From Streptomyces ureilyticus (GTDB lineage: Bacteria > Actinomycetota > Actinomycetes > Streptomycetales > Streptomycetaceae), in the NCBI RefSeq assembly GCF_011045025.1, contig NZ_JAAKZX010000021.1, positions 16,027 to 80,026 of the forward strand: 64,000 bases of DNA, given 5' to 3'. The notes beneath the pieces were generated by a model that had not been told where the DNA came from, did no database searches, and saw nothing but the letters and a program-made list of their open reading frames with translations. Both the position numbers and the translations under genes were made by a program. Shown here in pieces: positions 1-9,223 of the stretch. Each line of letters starts with the position of its first letter. Within the stretch, counting starts at the first letter, position 1.

Positions 1-429
1 GGTCACGTCCTCGCCACCGGAGTTGCCCCAGCCGTTGTTGATGCCCTGCGGAGCAACGAAGATCGCGCTGTTGTTCGCCAGTCGCCGGAGTCCGTAGTGG
101 GCATAGACATCGCCATCGCTTCCGCCGCCGGCGACTTGCCCGGCGGTGCCACCCAACCAGTGGAATCCGAAGACCAGTCGATGTTGGCGGGTGTTGTCGT
201 AGTTCTCAGGGATGCTCAGGATGAAGGAGCGATTCTTACCGCCGCTTTGAATCGTGTGCGTACCGTTCGTCAGTGTTGGGGCACGTCCGCATCCGGCAGT
301 CCCCGCAAGTGTGGCCCCGGCGGTGGGCGACGTGCTGGCCACAGCGCTGACTTCTGCCACGCAGGCCATGGCAAGCACGAGCAATGCCGCTATCACGGCT
401 CGCCCAGAGAACAATCTATGGATCGACAT
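1..429 (-). CDS. Secreted CE1-type esterase (feruloyl esterase/PHB depolymerase-like), partial at window edge
   Basis: Read on the minus strand from ATG at 429, the frame is open to base 1 and runs off the window. It starts with a signal peptide (basic [10 protein letters not shown], then a hydrophobic AVIAALLVLAMACV stretch). The mature part has CGRAPTLTNGTHTIQSGGKN, SFILSIPENYD and FGFHWLGGTAGQV, the opening of the alpha/beta-hydrolase fold seen in feruloyl esterases and the LpqC/PHB depolymerase family. The catalytic Ser, Asp and His lie outside the window. The ATG overlaps the stop codon of the upstream GH95 gene (TGATG) and a GAGGGAG ribosome site sits inside that gene, so the two are probably translationally coupled. 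Removing ester decorations would complement the neighbouring hydrolases. The family is clear; the substrate is inference. Confidence 0.8.
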   Translation of the reverse strand, partial: MSIHRLFSGRAVIAALLVLAMACVAEVSAVASTSPTAGATLAGTAGCGRAPTLTNGTHTIQSGGKNRSFILSIPENYDNTRQHRLVFGFHWLGGTAGQVAGGGSDGDVYAHYGLRRLANNSAIFVAPQGINNGWGNSGGEDVT

Positions 430-3350
430 CATGCGACTCCCTCGCTGCTCGGTGACATGGCTCTCCCTGGTTGTTCGGGCCGCAGTTCGCCCTGGGGCTG
501 GATGCGGTGCAATTCGAATCGCTGGTTGGTGCTACCAGTGGCTGCCCACTGGGAGATGCGGGCTCCGTCGGCGGTGGAGGCCTCCCACACGTCCAGGGCG
601 AGGCCGCTCTGCCGGTTGACCAGACTGATCACGCCACCGCCGTGGTCGACTGTGCGCCACTGCTGGCCGGCGGCGTTGGTATCCGGCTGCTGGGTGATGT
701 CGGCGCCGCTGCTGCTACTGGCGACGTGCAGGACCAGACCACTGTGCCCAACCCGGATCTTGTAGTGCCCGGCGTCGGAGGGCAGGAACTCGAAGTGCTG
801 GTTGAGACCGGCGGTGATCTGCCACTGGATCAGCCGCGCACCTGCGGCCGTGGACGCACCGTTGATGTCGGCAGCCTTGCCGCTGTGCTGGGCCACCAGC
901 CGATAGGCCACGCCGGCCTCCACCGGCCCCGACCTGAGTGCGGACGCGCGGTAGGTTTTGCCGGCCTGCCCGGCGAACTCGATGAGATCGGCCTCGAGCC
1001 GCTTCGGCTGGACCGGCTCGCCGCTCGAATCGTCCCTCAGCGTGAAGTCGCCGGCGAAGATCCGACTGCGCACCCGGACGGCACCGGTTCGGTCGGGTGT
1101 GACGACGAACTCGATCCGGCCGCTGCTCCATTCGGCGCCGACGGTGTATCCGCCGCGGCCGCGCAGTCCGCTCACGCGCCCCGTGGGCCAGGCGGCCGGC
1201 AGCGCCGGCAGCACGTGCAGTTCGCCGTTGTGGCTCTGCAGCAGCATCTCCGCGATGCCCGAGGTGGCGCCGAAGTTGCCGTCGATCTGGAATGGTGGGT
1301 GCAAATCGAACATGTTGGGCGCGAGCCGGTCCGTCCGCACCAGGTCCCGGATCAGCTTGTGGGCCCGGGCGCCGTCCTCCATCCGTGCCCAGAAGTTGAT
1401 CTTCCACGCGAGCGACCATCCCGTACCGTCGTCACCGCGCAGTTCCAGCGTCCGCCGCGCGGCCTCGTGCAACTGGGGTGTCCCGCGCTTGGTGATCTGG
1501 TTGCTCGGATGCAGACCGTACAGGTGGGAGACGTGCCGGTGAGCCGGCTCGGTCTCCACCCAGTCGGCCAGCCACTCCTGGATATTGCCCCTGGAGCCGA
1601 CCCGCATCGGCGCCAGCCGGTCCCGGGCCGCCACTGCCTGAGCGCGGAAGGTGGCGTCCACCCCGAGGATTTCGCCGGCCCGGGCGGCGCTGTTGAAAAG
1701 GTCGCGCAGGATCTGGTTGTCCATGGTGGGCCCCGCGCAGACGGTGGCGTTCGCATGGTGAGTGAGCTCCGGAGAGTTCGACGGGTTGGTGACCAGGTAT
1801 CCGAGCGTCGGGTGGGCGACCAGGGTGTCGAGGAAGAACTGGGCGGCGCCCTTCATGGCCGGATAGTTCGAGCGGAGAAAGTCGATGTCACCGGTGAACA
1901 GGTAGTGGTCCCAGATCAGGGTGGCCAGCCATGCGCCACCGGTCTGCCACATCCCCCACTGCGCTCCGTCGACGACCGAGGCGCCCCGCCACGCGTCGGT
2001 GTTGTGATGCGTCACCCAGCCGCCGGCGCCGTACTGCGCCTGGGCCACCCGGGCGCCGGTCACGGTCAGGTCGTTGATCATGTCGAAGACCGGGAGGAAG
2101 CATTCGGACAGGTTCGTCGTGTCGGCGGGCCAGTAGTTCATCGGCAGGTTGGCGTTGATGGTGAACTTCGAGTCCCAGGACGGAGCCATCTGGTCGTTCC
2201 AGATGCCCTGCAGGTTCGCCGGCTGGGTGCCCGGCCGAGAGGATGAGATGAGCAGATACCGGCCGAACTGGAACAACAGGGCGGAAAACTGCGGGTCGTT
2301 CACTTGCGCGTGCTGTGCGATCCGTACGTCGGTCGGCTGGTCGGCCGCCGTCGTACGTCCCAGATCAACGGACACCCGGTTGAACAGCGCCTGATAGTCG
2401 GCGAGATGCCGGCTGCGTAGTTCGTCGATGCCGAGGTTGCGGGCAGCGTTGAGGCGGCTCCGCGCGGTCCCCTGGTAGTCGCCGTCGACGTTCCGGAAGT
2501 TGACGTAGCTGGAGCCGATCGACACCAGCACCGTCGCGCTGGTGGCGCCGGAGACCCGCAGCGTGCCGCCCGAGCTGCTGACCGTGCCGCCGGTCACGGC
2601 GGCGTGGGCCAGGGCGAGGAACCGGACCCGCCCGGTGATGCCCTCCATGGTGGCGGAGGTGCCGTCGAGGGCGATCGTGGCCCCGTCCGGGCTGGACACC
2701 GTGGTCCGTTGTGGGCTGTCGAATGTGGCGTTGAAGGCGATGGAGTTGGCCCGGTCGGCCGTCAGCCGGACCACGATCACCTGGTCAGGTGCGCTGGCGA
2801 ACACCTCACGCTGGTACCGCACGCCGTTCAGCACGTAGGTCGTGATGGCCGTGGCGGTGGTGAGGTCGAGCGTCCGGTTGTACTGCGACGCACCGGTGGC
2901 GCTGCCGAAGGAGAGCCGGAGGTTTCCGACCGGCTGGTAGGCCAGCTGTCCGGCCGGGCTGCCCAGCATCGTCTGATTGATCAGGTCCTGCGCCGGCCCC
3001 CACTGATCCGCGAAGACCCGCCGCCGGATCTCCGCGATGTTGGCCGCGCCGCGGGTGTTGGCGGAGTCGTACGGACCGCCGGCCCAGACGGTGTCCTCGT
3101 TGAGCTGCAGCCGTTCGGTGTCGACGTTGCCGAACACCATCGCGCCGAGGCGTCCGTTGCCGATCGGCAGTGCCCGCAGCCAGTCCGCGCCGGCCGGCTT
3201 GTCGTACCACAGGGCGAGGTCGTCGGCGGCCAGAACCTCCGGCGGCGCGGCCGAGCCGCTCCTGGCAACGGCCGTCCACCCACCGGGCACGATCCCTGCT
3301 CCAGCCACCGCCCCGGCGGCGAGAAACCGTCTGCGTGTCACCTCGGACAT
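429..3350 (-). CDS. Secreted GH95 alpha-L-fucosidase (or alpha-L-galactosidase) with C-terminal CBM13
   Basis: 973 residues. A Tat-type signal (TRRRFLAAG) opens the protein. Residues about 45-790 are a GH95 enzyme: [14 protein letters not shown] near 61-74, [15 protein letters not shown] near 85, the conserved Asn pair in [12 protein letters not shown] near 400, QEWLADW near 590 (the family general acid is a Glu in this kind of motif) and DGNFGATSG near 690. GH95 enzymes release terminal alpha-L-fucose (some prefer L-galactose) by inversion. Residues about 812-960 are a ricin-B/CBM13 domain with three repeats ([41 protein letters not shown]). It leads a two-gene unit with the overlapping esterase. 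The fucose preference fits the nearby remnants of a possible L-fuconate-type pathway. Family certain; exact sugar not. Confidence 0.93.
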   Translation of the reverse strand: MSEVTRRRFLAAGAVAGAGIVPGGWTAVARSGSAAPPEVLAADDLALWYDKPAGADWLRALPIGNGRLGAMVFGNVDTERLQLNEDTVWAGGPYDSANTRGAANIAEIRRRVFADQWGPAQDLINQTMLGSPAGQLAYQPVGNLRLSFGSATGASQYNRTLDLTTATAITTYVLNGVRYQREVFASAPDQVIVVRLTADRANSIAFNATFDSPQRTTVSSPDGATIALDGTSATMEGITGRVRFLALAHAAVTGGTVSSSGGTLRVSGATSATVLVSIGSSYVNFRNVDGDYQGTARSRLNAARNLGIDELRSRHLADYQALFNRVSVDLGRTTAADQPTDVRIAQHAQVNDPQFSALLFQFGRYLLISSSRPGTQPANLQGIWNDQMAPSWDSKFTINANLPMNYWPADTTNLSECFLPVFDMINDLTVTGARVAQAQYGAGGWVTHHNTDAWRGASVVDGAQWGMWQTGGAWLATLIWDHYLFTGDIDFLRSNYPAMKGAAQFFLDTLVAHPTLGYLVTNPSNSPELTHHANATVCAGPTMDNQILRDLFNSAARAGEILGVDATFRAQAVAARDRLAPMRVGSRGNIQEWLADWVETEPAHRHVSHLYGLHPSNQITKRGTPQLHEAARRTLELRGDDGTGWSLAWKINFWARMEDGARAHKLIRDLVRTDRLAPNMFDLHPPFQIDGNFGATSGIAEMLLQSHNGELHVLPALPAAWPTGRVSGLRGRGGYTVGAEWSSGRIEFVVTPDRTGAVRVRSRIFAGDFTLRDDSSGEPVQPKRLEADLIEFAGQAGKTYRASALRSGPVEAGVAYRLVAQHSGKAADINGASTAAGARLIQWQITAGLNQHFEFLPSDAGHYKIRVGHSGLVLHVASSSSGADITQQPDTNAAGQQWRTVDHGGGVISLVNRQSGLALDVWEASTADGARISQWAATGSTNQRFELHRIQPQGELRPEQPGRAMSPSSEGVA

Positions 3351-3491
3351 GTCGTTCTCCCTTCACGGACTGGAGCAGGTCACTGACTTCGGTGATGACA
3401 AACCACCGGTGAGGAAGGCGACGGCCGTACGCTGTCTTCTCCGACGAGCCGCAGGCCGGCCACCGGCTGGGTGACCGGCCCTGCGCCGGCC

Positions 3492-3609
3492 TCAGTCCTT
3501 CCTCGCGAACGCGGCGTCGAACGCGCGGCGGCCGGCGCGCCGAGCAGGACAGATCGCCAACCGCATCGGGCACGTCTCGAAGCGCGGTCCGTAACTGGTC
3601 GGGGGTCAT
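3492..3609 (-). pseudogene. Truncated short ORF coupled to the oxidoreductase remnant
   Basis: An ATG at 3609 overlaps the TGA of the upstream oxidoreductase remnant (ATGA), the usual sign of a coupled operon gene. The first residues, MTPDQLRTALRDVP, look like the start of a DHDPS-family aldolase, but this is only a suggestion. The frame then degenerates. A different frame of the same strand ends in RRAFDAAFARKD followed by a stop at 3492. So it again looks like a 5' end joined to a 3' end with the middle lost. Confidence 0.35.
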
Positions 3610-3860
3610 CGGCCGACCCCCTTCGTCGCCGTCACGGTCGAGGTCTCGGCCGCCACTCCTGCCCCGATGGGCGCGAGGCGGGCCGCGGCGCGCAGGAAGT
3701 CCAGTGAGCGGTGGGCCACCGCGGAGGCGGCGAGCGAGTGCCGGGGCAGGTCAAAAGCGACCGCGCCGAGCGACCCGTTGATCTCCACGCGGAGCGCGTT
3801 CTTGCGCCCGGTGGCGAACCTCGTCGCCTCGTAGAACAAAACGACCCTTGAGCTGCCGGC
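3606..3860 (-). pseudogene. Gfo/Idh/MocA-family oxidoreductase, C-terminal remnant
   Basis: The frame reads FYEATRFATGRKNALRVEING followed by SLGAVAFDL. This is the characteristic C-domain strand of NAD(P)-dependent sugar or inositol dehydrogenases (usual form: FEASRFATGRKN...EINGSRGSLAFDLE). The Rossmann domain and the catalytic Lys region are absent, and upstream sequence in all frames is not recognisable. The next 100 codons do not follow the family either. It is a non-functional fragment, probably of the sugar catabolic operon whose other pieces lie at 7.5-9.1 kb. The left neighbour starts within its stop codon. Confidence 0.6.
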
Positions 3861-3912
3861 AGACCGTCTACTGTGGCGTCTTTGTTGCCATCGGCTCGGC
3901 TGCGGTCGGCGG

Positions 3913-5397
3913 TCACCGTCCACCGTGTCCGCCGAGTCGGCCGTCGCGACGCGCGTCAGTGTTCTGGATCTGCCATCTCTGGTTGTCGCCGCCCCAGCAC
4001 GCCCACAGCTGCACCTTGAAGGTGGCGGTGTTCACGTCGAGGCAGAGGCCGGAGTGAACGCTGCGGATGGTGCCGTCAGCGCCCACCGTCCAACGCTGGT
4101 TGTCGCCGCCGTTACACGCCCACGTGCCGACCACGGTGCCGTTCGTCGTCCCGCTGCTGTACGCATCCAGGCACTTCTGGCCCCCGACTGCGGTGATCTG
4201 TCCGCCGGCCGTCAAGGTCCACTGCTGGCCATCCGTGTTGGCGCAGGTGTACACCTGGACCTGGATGTTCGCCGTGGTCCCGCCGGGAATGTCCAGACAG
4301 CGCCCGGTGCTGACGTTGCGCAGCAGGCTGGTCGGGGCCGGGACGTCGCCATCCAAGCCCCAGCCGTATCTGAGACGCTCGCGGCCGCCGGCGCTGGGGG
4401 TGCTGAGCGTGAGGTTGGTACCGGTGCCGTGCAGTTTCTGCATGGCATACCAGTCGTCGCCCTGGCCGGCGCGTATCTTCCCGCCCAGCCCGGGCCAGTA
4501 GATGGAGCCGATCCGCAGTTCTCGGAGCACCGTGGTGGTGGCCCGGAAGTAGCGCACGAAGTTGTCGGTGCTGCCGGCGTCGTGGTAGTTGAGCCCGGTA
4601 TCCATCGGCGCGCCGAACTCGTCGACGACAGTGCGGTCGGCGCAGGAGCCGATCGCGTCCCGCAGGTACGCCACCCACTGGTCGTAGGTCTTCGCGCCGC
4701 TGAAGAACGTGTAGTGGTGCAGCGACAGGAACGTCCCGTCAAGGCGGCGGTCGGCGCACATGGATCTGATGTCAGTGTTCAGGCCGGCGCCGCTGACGAA
4801 GATGCGGTTCCGCGGAATCGACGGGCGGCTGCTGATCCAGTTGCTCACCACGTTCGCCCACTCGCCGGCGCTGTGCCCTCCTGGTTCGTTCATCGGCTCG
4901 AAGTAGACGAGGCTGTTCGTGCCGTACCGGGCAAGCACGGTGTTCCACATGGTGTCGAAGGCGCTCGGGTTGACGATGCGACCGTCGCGGGCGGCCACCC
5001 CGTCGTCCCAGTAGGAGAGGACGACCTTGAATCCCTTCGCGGTGGCTGCGTCTATCGCGCCCGTATACGCGCTCCACCAGCTCGTCCCGACTGTGTAGGT
5101 GTTGATCGGGAGCCGAACGGTGTTGGCGCCGAGGTTGTTCTCGAAGCCGGTGTAGATGGCGTTGGATTTCGCCACGACCGTCTGGTAGCTGTCGGAGCCG
5201 CTCAATCCGTGCAGGACCAGCGGTCCACCGTGGAAGTTGTCACCGAGCCGGGCCCAGTTGACGCCGCGGAACTGGGCGGTGTCGGCGGCGGCCGGCGAGG
5301 CGTCGCTCTGGTGCTCGACGACCGCGAGCGCGCTGAGAGCGGTCAGGATGCAGGCGAGCGCCCGGGCGAGGTAGCGCCGGCGATGGGTGTGGGGCAT
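3913..5397 (-). CDS. Secreted GH5-family glycoside hydrolase with C-terminal CBM13
   Basis: 494 residues from ATG 5397, chosen because GGGAAGG lies just upstream and the first residues MPHTHRRRYLARALACILT form a signal peptide; the frame is open further upstream without a better start. The catalytic domain starts at QFRGVNWARLGDNF and carries the clan GH-A signature: YFEPMNEPGG near residue 168 (acid/base Glu after Asn) and VVDEFGAPM near 261 (nucleophile Glu). The spacing fits GH5. Residues about 355-490 are a three-repeat ricin-B domain (TGRCLDIPGG, GQKCLDAYSSGT, SGLCLDVNTA), divergent from the cassette shared at 10 and 22 kb. GH5 covers cellulases, mannanases and related activities; the sequence does not let me choose. 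Confidence 0.9.
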   Translation of the reverse strand: MPHTHRRRYLARALACILTALSALAVVEHQSDASPAAADTAQFRGVNWARLGDNFHGGPLVLHGLSGSDSYQTVVAKSNAIYTGFENNLGANTVRLPINTYTVGTSWWSAYTGAIDAATAKGFKVVLSYWDDGVAARDGRIVNPSAFDTMWNTVLARYGTNSLVYFEPMNEPGGHSAGEWANVVSNWISSRPSIPRNRIFVSGAGLNTDIRSMCADRRLDGTFLSLHHYTFFSGAKTYDQWVAYLRDAIGSCADRTVVDEFGAPMDTGLNYHDAGSTDNFVRYFRATTTVLRELRIGSIYWPGLGGKIRAGQGDDWYAMQKLHGTGTNLTLSTPSAGGRERLRYGWGLDGDVPAPTSLLRNVSTGRCLDIPGGTTANIQVQVYTCANTDGQQWTLTAGGQITAVGGQKCLDAYSSGTTNGTVVGTWACNGGDNQRWTVGADGTIRSVHSGLCLDVNTATFKVQLWACWGGDNQRWQIQNTDARRDGRLGGHGGR

Positions 5398-5610
5398 GGT
5401 CGCGCCTTCCCGGTTGGCGGTGTGGTCACGTCTGCGCTGTGCAGGATCTGTTGACGTTGGCCGCCTGCCGGCAGCCGGCCGAGCCGGCGCGGAGCTTGCC
5501 CTCTCCGCGCCGGCCCCCTCCCAGATCGCTCGCGCAGCGAGCATGTCAGCGTCATGCCGCTGCCGTTGGCGCCTGGAAAGCCTCGCTCCCGGCTTCGCCC
5601 GGATCTCCGG

Positions 5611-6114
5611 TCAGCAGGTGGAGTTGGTCTGGGTGAGTAGCCCATCCGTCACAGCAGGGAGATGTGGTCGCCGCCGGCGTTGGGGTCCATGCCCTGGTAC
5701 AGAAACTGCAACTGGCACGGGTTCAACGGCACGGTCTGGTCGTCACCGGCCCGGATCAGTTCCCCGTGGCTGAAGTCCCGGGTCCACGCCGGGCCCGAGA
5801 ACGTCACGTTGCAGGAGCGGGCGAACGGGCTCGACTCCGTCATCTCGTTCTCGGCAACGACGCTGTTGAACTCGCGGTTGAGAACCGACATGTGGGGGCT
5901 GTCGGAGAACTTGTACGTACCGACCGGGGCGCCAAAGTAGCGGCCCTTTTCCGCCGCCGAGGCGCCCAATGTGGACGCCGCGTCGGCGGTGCCCGTGAAC
6001 AGCGGCACCGTGCCGGCCACGACCAATCCGGCTGGCAGGGCTAACAGCAGGGGCAGGATCGGCTCGGGCCCGGGGCCGCCGCGGCGGATCAGCCGAGTGC
6101 ACGAATTCGTTCAT
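5611..6114 (-). pseudogene. GH10 xylanase / GH62 arabinofuranosidase chimeric pseudogene
   Basis: A signal-peptide-like segment and the typical GH10 N-terminus ([27 protein letters not shown]) are fused in frame, after only about 40 mature residues, to the C-terminal end of a GH62 arabinofuranosidase ([37 protein letters not shown]). The catalytic parts of both enzymes are gone. Further lesions are visible: a TGA at 5649 where the family has Trp in SLPWRLGLLTQ, and a one-base frameshift after it. The expected GH62 ending GLLTQTNSTC plus stop is recovered in the next frame, ending at 5611. The signal peptide ([17 protein letters not shown]) is also out of frame with ATG 6114, which has a good AAAGGTG ribosome site. 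This is a multiply broken relic of a xylanase and an arabinofuranosidase gene. Confidence 0.85.
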
Positions 6115-6123
6115 CACCGGCAC

Positions 6124-6197
6124 CTTTCGAAGTCGGAGCCACGTCACTGTGTTGGCGCCAGCAATCCGTAGATCGCTTTTGGCTTCCACTTTCAAAG
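6124..6197. promoter_or_regulatory. Two CTTTC(G/A)AAG palindromes upstream of the broken GH10 start
   Basis: CTTTCGAAG at 6124-6132 and CTTTCAAAG at 6189-6197 lie 65 bp apart just upstream of the former xylanase start. Short CTTTCGAAAG-like palindromes are known near Streptomyces xylanase and cellulase genes. As isolated 9-mers they are weak evidence. The rest of 6200-6457 holds no gene or strong repeat that I can see. Confidence 0.3.
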
Positions 6198-6457
6198 GTC
6201 ATGAATGAGGCACGTTACGCGTCGACGACTAGAAGATTGACAGATTGTCATGGTCCAATCAAGAGGGAGTCGTCGATATATGTGGGCCTTGGCCGTCGTG
6301 CAACTAACCGAAGAAGCGGGACTATTTGCGGCCACCCCTCATAACCTTTTCAGGCGGCGAATTGGAGTGCCGGACGCGTGTAAATCGCGGCAGTTTTCGT
6401 TATCGGCGGCCGGCTTGAACAGTCGCAGTCGCCGTAGTGCCGAAAAGCACGGTGCCG

Positions 6458-7399
6458 TCACCGCACGCGAAGACTTGGGTGCCGACTCAAGCGGCCCTCA
6501 GGCGAGTTGGCCGAGTAACCCAGCCTCGACGCCGGCAACCGGCCCGCAGCCGACCTCGGCCGATCGGCTCCCATCACGACGGCATTCTCGGTCGCCCCGG
6601 CGAGCGCAGGTTTGTCGGGCACCGTGGCCGACCGCGCCAGCGGGGCGGGGAGCAGCGCCAGGGCGACGATCAGCCGCTCAAGGGGCACCAGTTCGTCGGC
6701 GGTCCGGCCGCAGTCCGCACAGGATCGGGTGTGCCGGGTGATGCGCTTACGCCACAGCGTGCTCGGTACGCCGTCCCAGCCCCCCAGCGCGGCGGTCAGC
6801 TGTGGGCACCGGGGGCTGGCTTCCAGCGCGGCGACGAGTGACCGGCTCAGCTCCAGCTGGTTGCGCATGCGCTGGACGCGCACACCCGCGTGAGCGACGC
6901 TCGTTCCCAGCGCCGCCGCGAGCTCCGCCCTCGTCAGCCGGCCCGCGGTCTCCAGCCACCACAGCGACAGCAGCGCCCGGGCGTCCGGGTCGAGCCATCG
7001 ACTGGCGCGTACGGTCTTTCGGCGATGACCGGACAGCTCGACGTGGATCAGGGCCAGGTTCTCGGCGTCGGCGTCCGGCGGGTCGGCCATCTCGTCGAGG
7101 GGGGCCGTCCGTTCGGCGTCCGCCTGCCGCCGGTGCAGATGGGTGCTGATCTGTCGTGTCGTGATCGTGGCCAGCCAGGGCCGGAAGCACTCCGGGGCGC
7201 GCAGCGTGCGCAGCTCAGGAAGTGCCCGCAGCATCGTCTCCTGCACCACGTCGTCGACGTCCGCAAGCTCACCCAGTGCCCTGCGCACGATCGCGTATAC
7301 CAGCGGCAGGTACGTCGCGGCCAGGTCGTCGAGCGCTCGTGGATCGCCGGCCTGTGCGGCGACAACCAGGCTCGTCTCGTCGGCTCGGCCGGCTCGCAT
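6458..7399 (-). CDS. RNA polymerase sigma factor, ECF-like, with C-terminal zinc-finger-like segment
   Basis: About 313 residues from ATG 7399 (MRAGRADETSLVVAAQAGD); the frame is open to 7522 but the upstream part is not sigma-like. Sigma region 2 is DLAATYLPLVYAIVRRALG and DVDDVVQETMLRALPEL, with PWLATITTRQISTHLHRR. Region 4 is the helix-turn-helix around LTRAELAAALGTSVAHAGVR. After it come HTRSCADCGRTADEL and a Pro/Ala-rich tail. The H-x3-C-x2-C pattern resembles the anti-sigma-type zinc finger often fused to this class of actinobacterial sigma factors, which are commonly longer. It might direct transcription of the adjacent hydrolase genes, but no dedicated promoter was identified. The end looks short for the family, so truncation is possible. 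Confidence 0.8.
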   Translation of the reverse strand: MRAGRADETSLVVAAQAGDPRALDDLAATYLPLVYAIVRRALGELADVDDVVQETMLRALPELRTLRAPECFRPWLATITTRQISTHLHRRQADAERTAPLDEMADPPDADAENLALIHVELSGHRRKTVRASRWLDPDARALLSLWWLETAGRLTRAELAAALGTSVAHAGVRVQRMRNQLELSRSLVAALEASPRCPQLTAALGGWDGVPSTLWRKRITRHTRSCADCGRTADELVPLERLIVALALLPAPLARSATVPDKPALAGATENAVVMGADRPRSAAGRLPASRLGYSANSPEGRLSRHPSLRVR

Positions 7400-7518
7400 C
7401 ACGAGCCCATACACGTTGCCTCGGGCGAGGCCGCCCCAGGTGCCGCGCACGTCGCCACCCTCGGGTTCGCACGCACGATCGACTCGGGCGCGGCCGGCTG
7501 GTAATGCTGGGCGGCCCA

Positions 7519-7836
7519 TCATCGCCCCAGCCGTCCGCCATCAACGGGAAGAACGATGCCGTTGACATAGTCCGACATTGGGGAGGCGAGGAACACCGTG
7601 GCCCCGGCGAGATCGTCGGCGCGTCTCCAGCGACCGGCCGGGATCCGGCAAAGGATCGCCTGGTTGCGCTGGGAGTCCGCGCGTAACGGCTCGGTGTTGT
7701 CGGTGGCGATGTAGCCCGGTGCGATGGCGTTGACGTTGACGCCGCGCCCGCCCCACTCCTTCGCCGGGGCCGGCGCCTCGGCGACCCGGCTCTCGATCTC
7801 GAGGGTGCGGGCCCCGCGGTAGACAACCACCTTCAT
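7519..7836 (-). pseudogene. Chimera: alcohol dehydrogenase N-terminus fused to SDR (KduD-like) C-terminus
   Basis: From ATG 7836 (GGAGG just upstream) the first 25 residues, [15 protein letters not shown], are the start of a zinc-dependent medium-chain dehydrogenase. They are joined in frame to [20 protein letters not shown], then [28 protein letters not shown] and LPVDGG. That is the C-terminal third of a short-chain dehydrogenase of the 2-deoxy-D-gluconate 3-dehydrogenase type. The zinc sites, both Rossmann domains and the SDR Tyr-x3-Lys are missing, so it cannot be an enzyme. Both parents fit oxidation steps in sugar-acid (for example L-fuconate) catabolism. Confidence 0.85.
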
Positions 7837-7959
7837 CGATCCTCCATCTCCATGGTGTCGAACGTCCCTTCCGCGGTGGATCGGCATGTCCAGGGGTGAC
7901 CGCGAGCAGCCGCCGGCCGGCCTGCTCCGGCCGTATGTGCGGTCCGTCGGGTGCGTGTG

Positions 7960-8797
7960 CCGTTCGCTGACGGGCCGCGGTCGTCACCGTTTCGTCGATC
8001 CGGATGCCCAGGCCCGGCGTGTCGCCGAGCACAAAGGCGCCGTCCTCGACGTGCAGGTCCATCGAGATGCCGATCGACGGCTGCAGGCCCTGCAGTTCGC
8101 TGACGAGGTGGTTGGGCACCGACGTCGCGGCGTGCAGCAGCGCGACAGGCGTGTTGCCGATCGGGCTGACCGGCAGGTCGTAGGCGTGCGCCAGCGCGGC
8201 GACACGCAGGAAGTGGGTGACTCCCCAGACCGCGGCCGTCTGGACGATGTCGACGCCTCCCGCCGCGATCAGCGGGCGGAACTGCTCGAGGCCGGTGAGG
8301 TTCTCCCCACTGGCGACCGCCGTCCGTACGCCACGGCTGACAGCGGCCAGGCCGTCGGCGTCCCAGCGCCGGACCGGCTCCTCGATCCAGGTCAGGTCGA
8401 GTGTGCGTTCCAATTCACCGACGTGGCGTACCGTCTGCTTGCGGCTCCAGGACTCGTTCGCATCCAGCATGAGCCCTGGCTGGGTACCGTGCGCAGCCTC
8501 GGTCAATGCCTCGCGCACGAGCAACAGCCGGAGCCGGTCACGCTCAATGTCCAGGCCGCCCTTGAGCTTCGCCGCCCTCAGCCCGCGTTCGGCATAGACC
8601 TCGTAGGTGGCGACGGGCTCGTCGTCGGTGAGGCCGATGTCCAGGCCGGAGGCGTAGGCGTGGACCATGCGGTCGTCGCCGCCGAGCAACCGCCACAGCG
8701 GCTCACCCACGGCCTGTGCCTTGACGCCATTGGCGTCACCGACAGGTCGACCCCAACGCTGCGCCGTCGTCAGGCTTCTGTACCCGGTGATGCGCAT
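7960..8797 (-). pseudogene. Mandelate racemase/muconate lactonizing-type dehydratase with internal deletion and frameshifted end
   Basis: ATG 8797 gives MRITGYRSLTTAQRWGRPVG, a standard start for this enolase-superfamily group. About 80 residues (most of the capping domain) are then missing, and the frame jumps to AVGEPLWRLLGG. The barrel retains the Lys motif AKLKGG, metal ligands in MLDANES, WIEEPV and VASGEN, and the end GDTPGLGIRIDE. After about 7975 the frame stays open to 7541 but is unlike the family and overlaps the next remnant, so the natural stop has been shifted out of frame. These proteins dehydrate sugar acids such as L-fuconate or D-galactonate. Without the capping domain this copy should be inactive. 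Confidence 0.8.
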
Positions 8798-8800
8798 GCG

Positions 8801-9063
8801 TCAGCCCTTCGTCGCGCCGTCAGCGATCTGGCGCTGCAGGAACAGGTAGGTCACCAACACGGGTAGCCCGGCGATCAGGACACCGGCTGCGAAGGTGGTT
8901 TGACGTATGAGGACGCTGTGGCGTCGCCGGAGTTCCAGTCCCAGACGACGAGCTTGCCCTTCGAACCACCGGACGCCGAATCCGGGGCGGAGGCGCTTCC
9001 GTAGCCGGCTAAGACAACGGTCCCGGCAACCAGGATCGCCGCCCACAGTGTTCGCTGCTTCAT
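8801..9063 (-). pseudogene. Chimera: sugar-binding lipoprotein N-terminus and ABC permease C-terminus
   Basis: From ATG 9063 the sequence MKQRTLWAAILVAGTVVLAG is a lipoprotein signal followed by KGKLVVWDWNSGD, the start of a family-1 extracellular sugar-binding protein. The lipobox cysteine is replaced by Tyr (LAGY). After about 45 residues the coding similarity switches, in another frame, to FAAGVLIAGLPVLVTYLFLQ and RQIADGATKG with a stop at 8801. That is the C-terminus of a MalG-type permease. The rest of the binding protein, the first permease and most of the second are gone. It starts 60 bp from the operator repeats and once led the operon divergent from the FadR-family gene. Confidence 0.8.
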
Positions 9064-9124
9064 TGCTCTGCCCCACTCTGCTGAGGTGGCCGGCTGTCCG
9101 GCAGTTGAGGTTGAGGAGGAACGC

Positions 9125-9165
9125 AACTCGTATGACGTATGTAACTCGTATGACGTATGACGTCA
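9125..9165. promoter_or_regulatory. Operator region: two 17-bp direct repeats plus TGACGTCA palindrome
   Basis: AACTCGTATGACGTATG occurs at 9125-9141 and again at 9143-9159, an 18-bp period. It runs into the perfect palindrome TGACGTCA at 9158-9165. It lies between the divergent FadR-family gene and the collapsed transporter operon, where an autoregulatory GntR/FadR site is expected. FadR-type operators are commonly short GT-x-AC-like palindromes, and GTATGACGT repeats fit loosely. Binding is inference. Confidence 0.6.
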
Positions 9166-9223
9166 ACCGGATGCCCTATAGTTGGCGAGCATCCGTGGTA
9201 GGGCACGGATCCCGGGGGGTGTC

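Noticed and set aside
471..2246. Long plus-strand open frame opposite the GH95 gene
   Set aside because: Antisense shadow: Val/Gly/Arg-rich, no ribosome site or domain, and the minus frame is a clear GH95 enzyme.
7541..7975. C-terminal 145 codons of the dehydratase frame as a real domain
   Set aside because: The sequence is Arg/Pro-rich, unlike any enolase-superfamily end, and is the shifted frame of the dehydrogenase/SDR remnant.
9125..9159. CRISPR-like short repeats
   Set aside because: Only two copies with a one-base spacer and no cas genes; better explained as an operator pair.
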